From positions 2,117,088 to 2,181,087 of the forward strand of contig JAWKNO010000003.1 in the NCBI GenBank assembly GCA_041391665.1: 64,000 nt of DNA, read 5' to 3'. Position 1 is the stretch's first letter. Each line of letters opens with the position of its first letter. Shown here piece after piece: positions 26,438-34,840 of this stretch. The position numbers and the translations under genes were made by a program. The notes under the pieces are model-generated. The model searched no databases. It was not told the origin of the DNA and saw only the letters and a list, made by a program, of their open reading frames with translations. The stretch is from Bacteroidia bacterium (GTDB lineage: Bacteria > Bacteroidota > Bacteroidia > J057).

Positions 26438-28543
26438 ATGAAAATTACGCTTTTGTGGATCACTACCCTTGTCATAGGATTTGCTTCCTGCAATCCCGGC
26501 AAAACCTCTTTCCGGATTCAAAATAACCTTACCGATCCTCCGGTCAAATACGCAATCTCCCGGTTAGCTTCATTGGATGGAAGGGGATTATTTATTTTTA
26601 AAGACTCAAATCCGGACTGGACTATTATCACCCAAAAAGACAATCTCCTGGGCGATGAAGCCTATACGGTTCATTCATCCGGAAAAGATATCACCATAAC
26701 CGGCGGAGATGCAGTCGGGGTAATGTATGGATTGCTCTACGTCAAAACCCAACTGGAGGCGGGAAAAATGGAAATTGAAGACATCGAAGAATCTCCGCGA
26801 TTTTCCTTCCGCGCACTCAAGTTTAACCTCCCGTGGGACTCCTACAGAAATGGTGAAGCCTTACAACTGCATGAAGAAACCTGCCGCGATACGGTTTTCT
26901 GGCACGCCTTCCTCGATATGATGGCCGAAAACCGCTTCAACAAACTGACGCTGTGGAATCTCCATCCATTCAACTACCTGGTCAAAACCGAAAAATACCC
27001 CGAAGCCTGCGGGTTTTCCGATGAAGAGATGGCGCAATGGGAGTCTTTCTGGACAGCACTTTTTCGCATGGCCAAAGAACGAGGCATCGAGACCTATCTG
27101 ATCAACTGGAACATTTTTGTTTCTCCCGAATTTGCCGAAGCGCATCATGTAGCCGAATATTGCATCAAAGGCGACTACTTCGTAGAGCAGGGCGACACTT
27201 CCGAAATCATCAAAGACTATACCCGCGAAAGTGTAAAAGCGGTCATTGATAAATACCCTGACCTCTCCGGACTGGGCATTACGCTGGGGGAAGGTATGGG
27301 CGGAATGACTGCCGGAGAACGGGAAAAATGGTTGCTCGACAGTTATGTAGCCGGTATGCGAATGGCCTCCCGAAAGGTGAAATTCATTCACCGCGTACCA
27401 CTCTCAGCGGGCAAAGGCAGCGGGGGAAGTACGGATGTTTCGGTAGAAAAAATGACCAGAGAAACCCTCGACTCACTGTCCTGCGTCGATGGTCCGATCA
27501 ATATTGAGCTCAAATTCAACTGGTCGCACCCCTATTCTTCCACCAAACTGGAAAAAGTGCATGGAGGAAAACTCACCGATGCGTACTGGAATCCTTCACC
27601 CCAAAACTACAAACTCGCGTGGATGATTCGCAATGAAGACTTTTTTGTTCTTCGCTGGGGACAGCCCGAATTTATCCGCGAACATATTTCTCAAAACGGC
27701 CACGAATATGTAAATGGCTACTATGTCGGCTCAGAGTGTTATATACCGGCCAAAGACTATATCACGGCTTTACCCAATACCTCTTATCGATATGCCTTCG
27801 ACCGGCAATGGATGTATTACCAGCAATGGGGACGGCTGTTGTATAATCCTGCAACCGAAGATGAAGTGTTTGCCAATGCTTTTGAGTCGCGTTTTCCAGA
27901 GAAGGGAAAATCACTGTTTGAAGCGCAGAAAAAAGTGAGTCGGGTTCCCTTGATTATCGGCTCGTGGTGGAATGCGACCTGGGATTATACGCTTTACAGT
28001 GAAGGTATGCTGAGCCTCATGGGCAATGACAAAATGAAACTCCTTTCTCTCGATCAAATGAGCAAAAAGCAACCACTGGAACCCGATTATCTCAGCATAC
28101 CAGAGTTTTTGGCGGGGGAGGCGGGTTCCGGAAAAATAACACCGCTGGTTTTGGCAGATTCCATAGACTCATTCTGCAAAGCAGCGATCGGAGAGACAGA
28201 AAGTATCCACACAGAAAACAATAACGATCTGCTGTACGAAGTCTCAGATATACAGACCTGGGCCTATCTGGGCATGTATTTTTCCCACAAACTACGGGCA
28301 GCAGTGGCGTACCAGCAATATCAAGATTCAGGAGAAAAAACAGCCCTTGAAGAGTCAGTCAAATGGCTGGAAATGGCAACGGGTCATTGGGATTCAGTTG
28401 TAAAAATCACAACACCGGTTTACCAGCCTATGCCTTTGCAGCATTATGAAAGAAATAATGGCGAATATTTTCACTGGTCAGCCGTGGCGGCTGAAGTTGA
28501 GGAGGAGTTGGATTGGCTGAAATCAAAACTTATGATACATTGA
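26438..28543 (+). CDS. Putative glycoside hydrolase-like lipoprotein
   Basis: A 701-residue lipoprotein with lipobox FASC (Cys near residue 19). I do not recognise an assigned family. The N-terminal part (about residues 30-120) has the GH20/GH67 domain-2-like pattern (GDEAYTVHSSGKDITITGGDAVGVMYGLLY), and a probable (beta/alpha)8 barrel follows: RFSFRALKFNLPWDS, the MMAENRFNKLTLWNLHPF strand, and NWNIFVSPEFAEAH. The acidic residues in LGITLGEGMGGM could be catalytic, but I cannot assign them. It probably acts on oligosaccharides, in the periplasm or at the surface. It is divergent from the NarL-type regulator. A catalytically dead binding protein is an alternative. Confidence 0.6.
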   Translation: MKITLLWITTLVIGFASCNPGKTSFRIQNNLTDPPVKYAISRLASLDGRGLFIFKDSNPDWTIITQKDNLLGDEAYTVHSSGKDITITGGDAVGVMYGLLYVKTQLEAGKMEIEDIEESPRFSFRALKFNLPWDSYRNGEALQLHEETCRDTVFWHAFLDMMAENRFNKLTLWNLHPFNYLVKTEKYPEACGFSDEEMAQWESFWTALFRMAKERGIETYLINWNIFVSPEFAEAHHVAEYCIKGDYFVEQGDTSEIIKDYTRESVKAVIDKYPDLSGLGITLGEGMGGMTAGEREKWLLDSYVAGMRMASRKVKFIHRVPLSAGKGSGGSTDVSVEKMTRETLDSLSCVDGPINIELKFNWSHPYSSTKLEKVHGGKLTDAYWNPSPQNYKLAWMIRNEDFFVLRWGQPEFIREHISQNGHEYVNGYYVGSECYIPAKDYITALPNTSYRYAFDRQWMYYQQWGRLLYNPATEDEVFANAFESRFPEKGKSLFEAQKKVSRVPLIIGSWWNATWDYTLYSEGMLSLMGNDKMKLLSLDQMSKKQPLEPDYLSIPEFLAGEAGSGKITPLVLADSIDSFCKAAIGETESIHTENNNDLLYEVSDIQTWAYLGMYFSHKLRAAVAYQQYQDSGEKTALEESVKWLEMATGHWDSVVKITTPVYQPMPLQHYERNNGEYFHWSAVAAEVEEELDWLKSKLMIH

Positions 28544-28547
28544 GATT

Positions 28548-28637
28548 ATGAAAAATAAAAACTACATCGCACTGGGTATTGCACTGGGCGCTGGAAAGAG
28601 CTATCCAAAACTGTGGGGAAACTCCTTTATAAAGTAA
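28548..28637 (+). pseudogene. Short ORF, possible remnant of a small membrane protein gene
   Basis: Four bases after the upstream stop codon an ATG opens a 29-codon frame (MKNKNYIALGIALGAGKSYP then KLWGNSFIK). The first 16 residues look like the start of a small Gly/Ala-rich membrane protein, but the helix stops abruptly. In another frame the next 70 bases run W-K-E-L-S-K to a stop overlapping the downstream ATG. A deletion or frameshift in a small gene would explain both; chance is also possible. Confidence 0.3.
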
Positions 28638-28656
28638 AATTTGACAATCATTATCT

Positions 28657-29352
28657 ATGAAAACAGGCCTTCTCGTCTGCGACCATATCAACGAAAATTT
28701 TCACCACATTTCGCCGGACTACACGACGATGTTCCGCGCACTTTTACCCGACCTCGACCTTATTCCCTTTATGGTAATCGACGGGGAGTTTCCAGAAAAT
28801 GCGGAAGCCTGCGATGCTTATATCGCCACGGGTTCGCGGTTTTCGGTGTATGATGAGGTGGAATGGGTGTTACGGCTCAAAACATTTGTACAGGAAATCT
28901 ATGCCTCAGGTAAAAAATACGCAGGCGTTTGTTTTGGGCACCAGATGCTCGGAGAGGCACTCGGCGGCAAGGTCGAAAAATCACCACATGGCTGGTGCGT
29001 GGGCGTTCACACCTTTTCTATTTTACAGACAGAGCCGTGGATGAAGCCTTTTCAATCCGAAGTCAACCTGCTGATGATGTGTCAGGACCAGGTGATACGG
29101 TTGCCGGAAAACAGTATTCATCTGGCGGCAGCAGCAGACTGTCCGGTGGCGATGTTCAGGGTAGGGGAGAATATGCTCGGCATACAGGCGCATCCGGAGT
29201 TTAGTCCAGTTTACGACCGTGCGCTGATGGAAAACCGGGTGGAGCGGATTGGCAGAGAAAAAGTTGAAATGGGAATCAGTAGCCTGGAAAAAACGCCTGA
29301 CAGAGAAATCGTTGCGGAGTGGATCAGAAAGTTTTTGGCTGGTCGGGGATAA
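28657..29352 (+). CDS. Class I glutamine amidotransferase-like protein
   Basis: A 231-residue cytoplasmic protein of the GMP-synthase-type glutamine amidotransferase family. The catalytic triad is visible: C92 in GVCFGHQMLGEALGG, H179 and E181 in QAHPEFSP. Members of this stand-alone group donate ammonia to unknown partners or hydrolyse gamma-glutamyl bonds; the acceptor here is unknown. There is no synthetase gene next to it. It follows a degenerate short ORF and precedes the Gfo/Idh/MocA oxidoreductase by 34 bp on the same strand, so joint transcription with the sugar genes is possible. Confidence 0.88.
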   Translation: MKTGLLVCDHINENFHHISPDYTTMFRALLPDLDLIPFMVIDGEFPENAEACDAYIATGSRFSVYDEVEWVLRLKTFVQEIYASGKKYAGVCFGHQMLGEALGGKVEKSPHGWCVGVHTFSILQTEPWMKPFQSEVNLLMMCQDQVIRLPENSIHLAAAADCPVAMFRVGENMLGIQAHPEFSPVYDRALMENRVERIGREKVEMGISSLEKTPDREIVAEWIRKFLAGRG

Positions 29353-29386
29353 TTTATATTCAAATTTTCATTAACATCACTGGCAA

Positions 29387-30676
29387 ATGAAAAGAAGAGA
29401 CTTTTTAAAAAACAGCGCTGTCTTATATACAGTATCCCTTTTGCCCTCCACGATCCAGGCATTTACGCCAAATGCACGTTTGCGTACTGCGCATATCGGG
29501 GTCGGAGGAATGGGCGCTTCGGATCTGAATTCTATTTCCTCCCACCCGCTGGTTGAGGTTACCGCCCTCTGCGATGTGGATGCTAATTCGCTGGCAGCAG
29601 CGCAAAAACTACACCCCCATGCGAAAGTTTTTTCTGACTACAGAAAACTCTTTGAGGAGATGAGCGACTCTATAGATGCAGTGATTGTTTCCACGCCTGA
29701 CCACACCCATGCACCCGCGTCGATGCGCGCCATGGAAATGGGCAAACCGGTATATTGTCAAAAACCTCTCACACACCATGTTTCGGAAGCGAGAGCCATG
29801 CGCAAAATGGCGGAAGACCGCAACCTGGTCACCCAGATGGGCATTCAGATTCACTCTTTCAACCAGTATAGGGGCACAGTCCAGCTTATCCAGTCGGGCA
29901 TCATCGGAAAAGTCAAAACCGTAAGGGCATGGTCGCCCAAAAACTGGGGATATGACGGGCCCGCACCCGAAGGAAGTGATCCCGTCCCCAATACACTAAA
30001 CTGGAATCTCTGGCTGGGAACTGCTCCCGAAAGACCCTACAAGGAAAAAATCTATCATCCCGGCAACTGGCGCAAACTTCTTGACTATGGCTGCGGCACA
30101 CTGGGGGATATGGGCGTTCATATCTTTGACACCCCCTATACTGCACTGGAACTGGATGTACCCAAAACCATAAAAACCAGTTGTAGAAAACCAACCGGAT
30201 TCGGGCATCCGGAAAATAATACCGTTACCTATACATTTCCCGGAACGCAATATACGGCACCAACCTTAAAATGGGTGTGGTATGACGGACCCGGCGCGCC
30301 CAAAGACCATAAAGACCTGCGTTTGCCCGATGGAGAAAAGCTCCCGGATCAGGGCTCGATGTTTATTGGGGAAAAAGGCAGACTATTGCTCCCGCATATT
30401 GATTATCCCAAACTCATCGTCAACGGGAAATATGAAAAAATAGATTTTCCGGAGCTTGAGAAAAAAGATCATTACCACCAGTTTGTAGATGCCTGCCTCG
30501 GCACCGACAAAACCAGTGCACCATTTTCCTACGCAGCAAGGCTCACAGAAGCGATCCTGCTGGGTGTGGTTGCCAACCGTTTCCCCAATAAGACTTTACA
30601 CTGGGACAATGAAACTTCCAGATTTGCAGAACCAGAAGCCAATCAATTATTAGATACAAAGTACAGAGCTTTTTAA
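29387..30676 (+). CDS. Gfo/Idh/MocA-family oxidoreductase with Tat-type signal
   Basis: A 429-residue NAD(P)-dependent sugar or inositol oxidoreductase. The N-terminus has a twin-arginine-like leader, MKRRDFLKNSAVLYTV, so it is likely folded with cofactor and exported to the periplasm. The Rossmann loop is HIGVGGMGASDLN, the following strand has ALCDVD, and the family EKP motif appears as QKPLTHH. Exported members of this group can oxidise the C3 hydroxyl of glycosides. It is 10 bp upstream of a DUF1080 lipoprotein; DUF1080 proteins cleave 3-keto-glycosides, so the pair probably forms an oxidative glycoside-cleavage module. Confidence 0.93.
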   Translation: MKRRDFLKNSAVLYTVSLLPSTIQAFTPNARLRTAHIGVGGMGASDLNSISSHPLVEVTALCDVDANSLAAAQKLHPHAKVFSDYRKLFEEMSDSIDAVIVSTPDHTHAPASMRAMEMGKPVYCQKPLTHHVSEARAMRKMAEDRNLVTQMGIQIHSFNQYRGTVQLIQSGIIGKVKTVRAWSPKNWGYDGPAPEGSDPVPNTLNWNLWLGTAPERPYKEKIYHPGNWRKLLDYGCGTLGDMGVHIFDTPYTALELDVPKTIKTSCRKPTGFGHPENNTVTYTFPGTQYTAPTLKWVWYDGPGAPKDHKDLRLPDGEKLPDQGSMFIGEKGRLLLPHIDYPKLIVNGKYEKIDFPELEKKDHYHQFVDACLGTDKTSAPFSYAARLTEAILLGVVANRFPNKTLHWDNETSRFAEPEANQLLDTKYRAF

Positions 30677-30686
30677 TGATGACCCT

Positions 30687-31364
30687 ATGAAATCAACAAC
30701 TTTCTTTTCGACCATTTTACTGACAGCAATCACCCTGCTGATATTTTCATGCAGTACGCCTCAAAAGAGCACTGAACCGGAACTGGTTACACTTTTCAAC
30801 GGTGAAAACCTCGATGGCTGGGTAGGAAATAAACAATCATACAGAGTGGAAGACGGGATGATAGTGGTTGATCCGGAAGGAGGAGGCAGCGGAGGAAATC
30901 TTTATACAGAAAAAGAATACAGCGATTTTGATTTTTTCTTTGAGTTTCAGCTCACACCCGGCGCCAACAACGGTCTGGGCATACATGCACCGCTGGAAGG
31001 GGACGCCGCTTATGTGGGAAAAGAAATTCAGATCCTTGACAATACTTCCCCGAAATACGACAGCCTGAAACCCTACCAATATCACGGCTCAGTGTATGGT
31101 GTCATCCCCGCCAAACGCGATTTCCTCAAACCTGTGGGCGAATGGAATGAAGAAGAAGTGATTGTGCAGGGTTCGAAGATCAAAGTTATCCTCAACGGAA
31201 CTACGATTGTAGATGGGGACTTCCTCGAAGCCAGCAAAGACGGCACCATGGACGGACACGATCACCCAGGACTTCAACGCACCAGCGGCCATATCGGCTT
31301 CTTAGGTCACGGAGATGTATTGAGATTCAGAAATATCAGAATCAAGGATTTAAGCGGGAAATAG
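30687..31364 (+). CDS. DUF1080 (3-keto-disaccharide hydrolase family) lipoprotein
   Basis: A 225-residue lipoprotein (lipobox IFSC near residue 22) containing a single DUF1080 concanavalin-like domain. The domain opens with the family signature LVTLFNGENLDGWVG, has the GANNGLGIHAPLEG loop and ends with GHIGFLGHGDVLRFRNIRI. DUF1080 proteins hydrolyse or eliminate 3-keto-glycosides. Its gene follows the exported Gfo/Idh/MocA oxidoreductase by 10 bp, which fits the two-step scheme of C3 oxidation then cleavage. The polarity and lipoprotein signal place it in the periplasm or on the outer membrane. It converges on marC. Confidence 0.92.
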   Translation: MKSTTFFSTILLTAITLLIFSCSTPQKSTEPELVTLFNGENLDGWVGNKQSYRVEDGMIVVDPEGGGSGGNLYTEKEYSDFDFFFEFQLTPGANNGLGIHAPLEGDAAYVGKEIQILDNTSPKYDSLKPYQYHGSVYGVIPAKRDFLKPVGEWNEEEVIVQGSKIKVILNGTTIVDGDFLEASKDGTMDGHDHPGLQRTSGHIGFLGHGDVLRFRNIRIKDLSGK

Positions 31365-31411
31365 GGTAAATTGTTTCGTATTTACAGTGCTGCCCGGAAT
31401 CGATTTATTCA

Positions 31412-32014
31412 TCATGTTGCTATCAAAATCCTGAATCCATTGATCAGCATCTGCACCGCCATCATGACGAGGATCATACCGGTCAGACGCTCCAAAGCGT
31501 TAAGTCCGCGCTCTTTCAGAATACGCAGCAAGACGGGCGCAAGCATGAGAATGACAGCAGCAAATGCCCACGCGACAATAAGTGCGAAAAACCAATTGGT
31601 CAGCTTGCCCGGATTGCTTTGGGTCATCAAAATCAGCATAGCCAATACGGAAGGCCCGGCGATCATGGGTATGGCGATGGGAACGAGGAAAGGCTCACCT
31701 TCGGGGTTTTGCCCCATGACACCTTCTGCCCGGGGAAATATCATTCGAAGACCGATGATGAGCAGGACTATCCCACCGGAAATGGTAACCGCTTCCTGCT
31801 GCAAGTGAAGAAAATCCAGCAGGGGTTTTCCTGCAAACAGGAAAATCAGCAGAATCACCAGCGCAATGCCCAGTTCTCTCGCAATGATCACACGCTGACG
31901 CTTAGGCTCAATACCTTTGAGGATAGACAGCATCACGGGGATATTGCCCAACGGGTCCATCAAAAAGAAAAGCAGCACCGCTGCAGATAAAATAGAGTTG
32001 CTGATGTCTTCCAT
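31412..32014 (-). CDS. MarC-family integral membrane protein
   Basis: A 200-residue polytopic protein with six hydrophobic helices that fits the MarC/YhgN family. Signature segments are FFLMDPLGNIPVML near the N-terminus and AIPMIAGPSVLAMLI in the middle. The role of MarC proteins remains unknown despite the name; they are inner-membrane proteins of about this size. The gene is monocistronic, convergent with the DUF1080 gene. Confidence 0.93.
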   Translation of the reverse strand: MEDISNSILSAAVLLFFLMDPLGNIPVMLSILKGIEPKRQRVIIARELGIALVILLIFLFAGKPLLDFLHLQQEAVTISGGIVLLIIGLRMIFPRAEGVMGQNPEGEPFLVPIAIPMIAGPSVLAMLILMTQSNPGKLTNWFFALIVAWAFAAVILMLAPVLLRILKERGLNALERLTGMILVMMAVQMLINGFRILIAT

Positions 32015-32122
32015 GGGGCAAAGCTACTATTTTGTGGGAAGAAAAAATTGACTGGAAAGTATCAAGTCAGGCGTAATCAACATTCATCGATTGTTGCAGA
32101 TTTTTTCAAATAAGAAACTTTC

Positions 32123-32455
32123 TCATTCCTCTTTAAAAATGTCTTTACTCCACCCCCGAAACTCGTAGTACCTGCTTTTGGGTTCGCCAGTCCAGCCATT
32201 GATTCCTTTTACTTTGGGCAGGTAATATCCGTGAATATAAAAAAATGGCACCAAAAATAGCCCCAAAAAGCCCATGGAAACTGTTCGCCCGAAGTAATGG
32301 GTAAGCAAACAGACTATTACAATGGTCAGAAGATATTTCCCGACTCTTCGAAACTTAGGTGTTTGTTCTTCAAAATGTCCAAAAGTCATATTGCCGACCG
32401 CATAAATGATGCTGACTATGGCGATATCAAACCAAAATGATTGCGTTGACCACAT
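32123..32455 (-). CDS. Small membrane protein, unknown function
   Basis: A 110-residue protein with three hydrophobic segments (about residues 8-25, 40-58 and 60-78) and a polar, aromatic C-terminal tail containing RYYEFRGWSKD. I do not recognise a family. It is separated by 14 bp from the next small membrane protein gene upstream on the same strand, so the two are likely co-transcribed and may act together in the inner membrane. Confidence 0.65.
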   Translation of the reverse strand: MWSTQSFWFDIAIVSIIYAVGNMTFGHFEEQTPKFRRVGKYLLTIVIVCLLTHYFGRTVSMGFLGLFLVPFFYIHGYYLPKVKGINGWTGEPKSRYYEFRGWSKDIFKEE

Positions 32456-32469
32456 AATGATTTTTTTAT

Positions 32470-32811
32470 TTATGTTAATGCCACCCTCCCCAACACAAGG
32501 ATCAGCCCGATAACAAAAATGGTGGTGAAGATGTGTTTGTTGTATCGCGCAAGCCAGTTGGGCAGGTAAATATCAAAATTGTCCTTGTCTGAGTCAGAAT
32601 ACTTCCTGGCCCAAACCGTCAATGGACAATACATATTAAAAATCAACAGAACAATTCCTTCGGCTATGACGGAGGCTATCGCAGCCCATGTCCAGACGCT
32701 TATCTCATTGGAGATTCCGCAGTATAACACATAAAAAATCACGGCAACAAAAAAAGCCCAGACCAATGTGTGGCCGAGCTTTATTAGTTGCAGTTTTACG
32801 GAGTTATTCAT
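32470..32811 (-). CDS. Small membrane protein, unknown function
   Basis: A 113-residue protein with three hydrophobic segments (about residues 13-31, 37-58 and 92-110). Between the last two is a polar region with YCPLTVWARKYSDSD and FDIYLPNWLARYNK, which looks like a conserved family motif, but I cannot name it. It is upstream of the similar-sized membrane protein gene with 14 bp between them, and 46 bp downstream of the ribosome-hibernation gene. Confidence 0.65.
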   Translation of the reverse strand: MNNSVKLQLIKLGHTLVWAFFVAVIFYVLYCGISNEISVWTWAAIASVIAEGIVLLIFNMYCPLTVWARKYSDSDKDNFDIYLPNWLARYNKHIFTTIFVIGLILVLGRVALT

Positions 32812-32857
32812 TTGTTGAACTTACACCTAAACTTTATTCAGTATCCCGGTGCGCTGA

Positions 32858-33172
32858 TTAATGTTCTTTCAGCCTGTCCAGTATGTTTCCCAGTGCCGCT
32901 TTCAGCTTATCTGTCGCACCGGAGAAAGCCTCCTCAATCGTGTTGCCATAGTCAGTAACCGCGATCGGCTGCCTGTTTTCAAGTCGCGCTTCCAGCAGAC
33001 AACGTTTGTCGTTTTGTCCGGCTTTTTGTCCATTTTCATCTGAAAGGTGAACTTCTATGCGGGTAATATGATGGCTAAAACGAGCCAGATCTTCGGCTAA
33101 AGAACTACTGATAAAAGCCTCCAGCCTGTGGTTTCCGGCTATGTTTTTGTCTGTATTAAACTGTACTTTCAT
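32858..33172 (-). CDS. HPF/RaiA-family ribosome-associated protein
   Basis: A 104-residue protein of the ribosome hibernation promoting factor / RaiA family, which binds the 30S decoding region under stress or in stationary phase. The beta-alpha-beta-beta-beta-alpha pattern is clear: MKVQFNTDKNIAGNHRLE at the start, the ITRIEVHLSDENG strand, then CLLEARLENRQPIAV and a C-terminal helix with EEAFSGATDKLKAALG. The start at 33172 is chosen over one 14 codons earlier because it begins the first strand directly. The length is that of a short HPF without the dimerising tail domain. Confidence 0.88.
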   Translation of the reverse strand: MKVQFNTDKNIAGNHRLEAFISSSLAEDLARFSHHITRIEVHLSDENGQKAGQNDKRCLLEARLENRQPIAVTDYGNTIEEAFSGATDKLKAALGNILDRLKEH

Positions 33173-33314
33173 ATTTAGATAATTTACAATAACATAGATA
33201 GCTATATTTTTCAATATACTTCCCTCTTTATGTCTTTTACTTACTATCGCCTGATTAGTTTCGGTAATATTTGCATTATTACTAACCTGTCTGAGCGGGA
33301 CGGATAAATCTCAT

Positions 33315-34766
33315 TCAAAACTCCCCTTTATGGTTATTTTGGGTTGCCTTTGACTTTGCGCCAGGCATTTCCCCTCTTATATTATGGTCTTCAGTCTTCA
33401 GATATCCGGGTTCTCGCTGGTACCAGTCTTTGGTGAGATTCTCCGGTACATCATCGCCGGTTTCAATCATCCATTTCTGCAGTTTATCGCTGAGGTTTTT
33501 GAGAGTATCTGCATATTCAGGCAGAGAAGCAAGATTGAGTAACTGAAGGGGATCCCGCTGCAAATCATATAGCTCCTCCCTGGGTCTCGGCACTGCAAAC
33601 ACATCGGCCTGAATAGCGGTGAGACTTCCGTTGTCTTTCAACTGCACCAATTCCTGAAAGGACGGACTTTCCACGGCATCTGCCGGGCCCATTTGCGGAG
33701 CCAGCGGGCGGAAATTGCGGATATACATGAAGTGCTGGTTTCGAATCATTCTTTCATGTGCCTCGTAATCATGCCAGTTGTGTTCGGCAAATACATAATG
33801 TCTGAAGGGCTTTTGAGGGGTTGTAAGCACCTGATCAAAGCTATATCCCTGAAATTGGGCCGGAACCGAATCGATCCCTGCCAGCTTCATCATAGTCGGG
33901 GGAATATCAATGGCACTGATCAGGCTGTTGCAGGTATTGCCTCCTTTTTTTATCAGGGCAGGGTAGTGGACAATAAACGGTGTTTTCATTCCCCGGTCAT
34001 TCACCCTTGTTTTGCTATGGGGAAAGGGTCGTCCGTTGTCCGCCATAATAATAATGACCGTATTTTCCAGCACCTTCTGGGCCACAAGCTGATCCACAAC
34101 TTCCCCAATCGAATAGTCAAATCTTTTGATCTCGTCGTAATATTTTCCCAAATCCACTTTGGTCTCATCCCCGTCTGCCAGATAAAATGGTGGGGTGATT
34201 TCTGCAGGGTTGTGGGTTCCGGAAAATGGATTTGGCCCCCAGGCGCGATGTGCATCATAGGAAGCAAACCACATAAAAAACGGTTTGTCCCGTGGCCTTT
34301 CTTTTAAGGCATCTACCCACATCCTTTCCCCCCCATCGCCATTTTCGTCAGACTTTTCATATACCCGGTCAAATCCCCGTTTGGCATATTTTCCCATATG
34401 AAATTTCCCGGCCTGAGCGGAATAATAATTATTTGACCGCAATACTTCTGCAAAAGAAAGCATTCCCAGGGGTGGTTCTGTATGTAACTCAGCGGCGCCT
34501 GTATTGTGCGGGTATCTTCCAGTCATGATGCTGTTTCTGCTGGGGCTGCAGGAGCTGGCGGTTAAATACACATTCGTAAATCTTAATCCGGCGGAGGCCA
34601 GTTTGTCTATATTGGGGGTCCGAACCTGGCTGTCTCCGTAGCAACCAAAATCATCCCAGCTCACATCGTCGGCGATAAATATGATAAAATTGGGGGGAAC
34701 GGGCTTAGCGTTGCCATTGCTGTACAAAACCCCAAAAGCAAGAATGAGTAGCAGATACTTCATCAT
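33315..34766 (-). CDS. Type I sulfatase (arylsulfatase family)
   Basis: An exported sulfatase of 483 residues from the start at 34766, which opens a short signal peptide (MMKYLLLILAFGVLYSNGNA); the longer frame upstream (66 more codons) is polar and reads into the promoter. The formylglycine signature is C73-S-P-S-R in TASSCSPSRNSIMTGRYP, so maturation needs a formylglycine-generating enzyme encoded elsewhere. Metal ligands are visible in FIIFIADDVSWDDFG and IIIMADNGRP. It removes sulfate esters from a sugar, glycan or aryl substrate in the periplasm. The neighbours do not form a clear polysaccharide-utilisation locus. It lies 74 bp downstream of the IgGFc-binding T9SS gene. Confidence 0.94.
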   Translation of the reverse strand: MMKYLLLILAFGVLYSNGNAKPVPPNFIIFIADDVSWDDFGCYGDSQVRTPNIDKLASAGLRFTNVYLTASSCSPSRNSIMTGRYPHNTGAAELHTEPPLGMLSFAEVLRSNNYYSAQAGKFHMGKYAKRGFDRVYEKSDENGDGGERMWVDALKERPRDKPFFMWFASYDAHRAWGPNPFSGTHNPAEITPPFYLADGDETKVDLGKYYDEIKRFDYSIGEVVDQLVAQKVLENTVIIIMADNGRPFPHSKTRVNDRGMKTPFIVHYPALIKKGGNTCNSLISAIDIPPTMMKLAGIDSVPAQFQGYSFDQVLTTPQKPFRHYVFAEHNWHDYEAHERMIRNQHFMYIRNFRPLAPQMGPADAVESPSFQELVQLKDNGSLTAIQADVFAVPRPREELYDLQRDPLQLLNLASLPEYADTLKNLSDKLQKWMIETGDDVPENLTKDWYQREPGYLKTEDHNIRGEMPGAKSKATQNNHKGEF

Positions 34767-34840
34767 ATTTTCCTCTATTTTCTTTTTTTGCGTAATCTTT
34801 CCAATTACCTGATTAATTTTTGCCTCAATCCACCTCTCCC

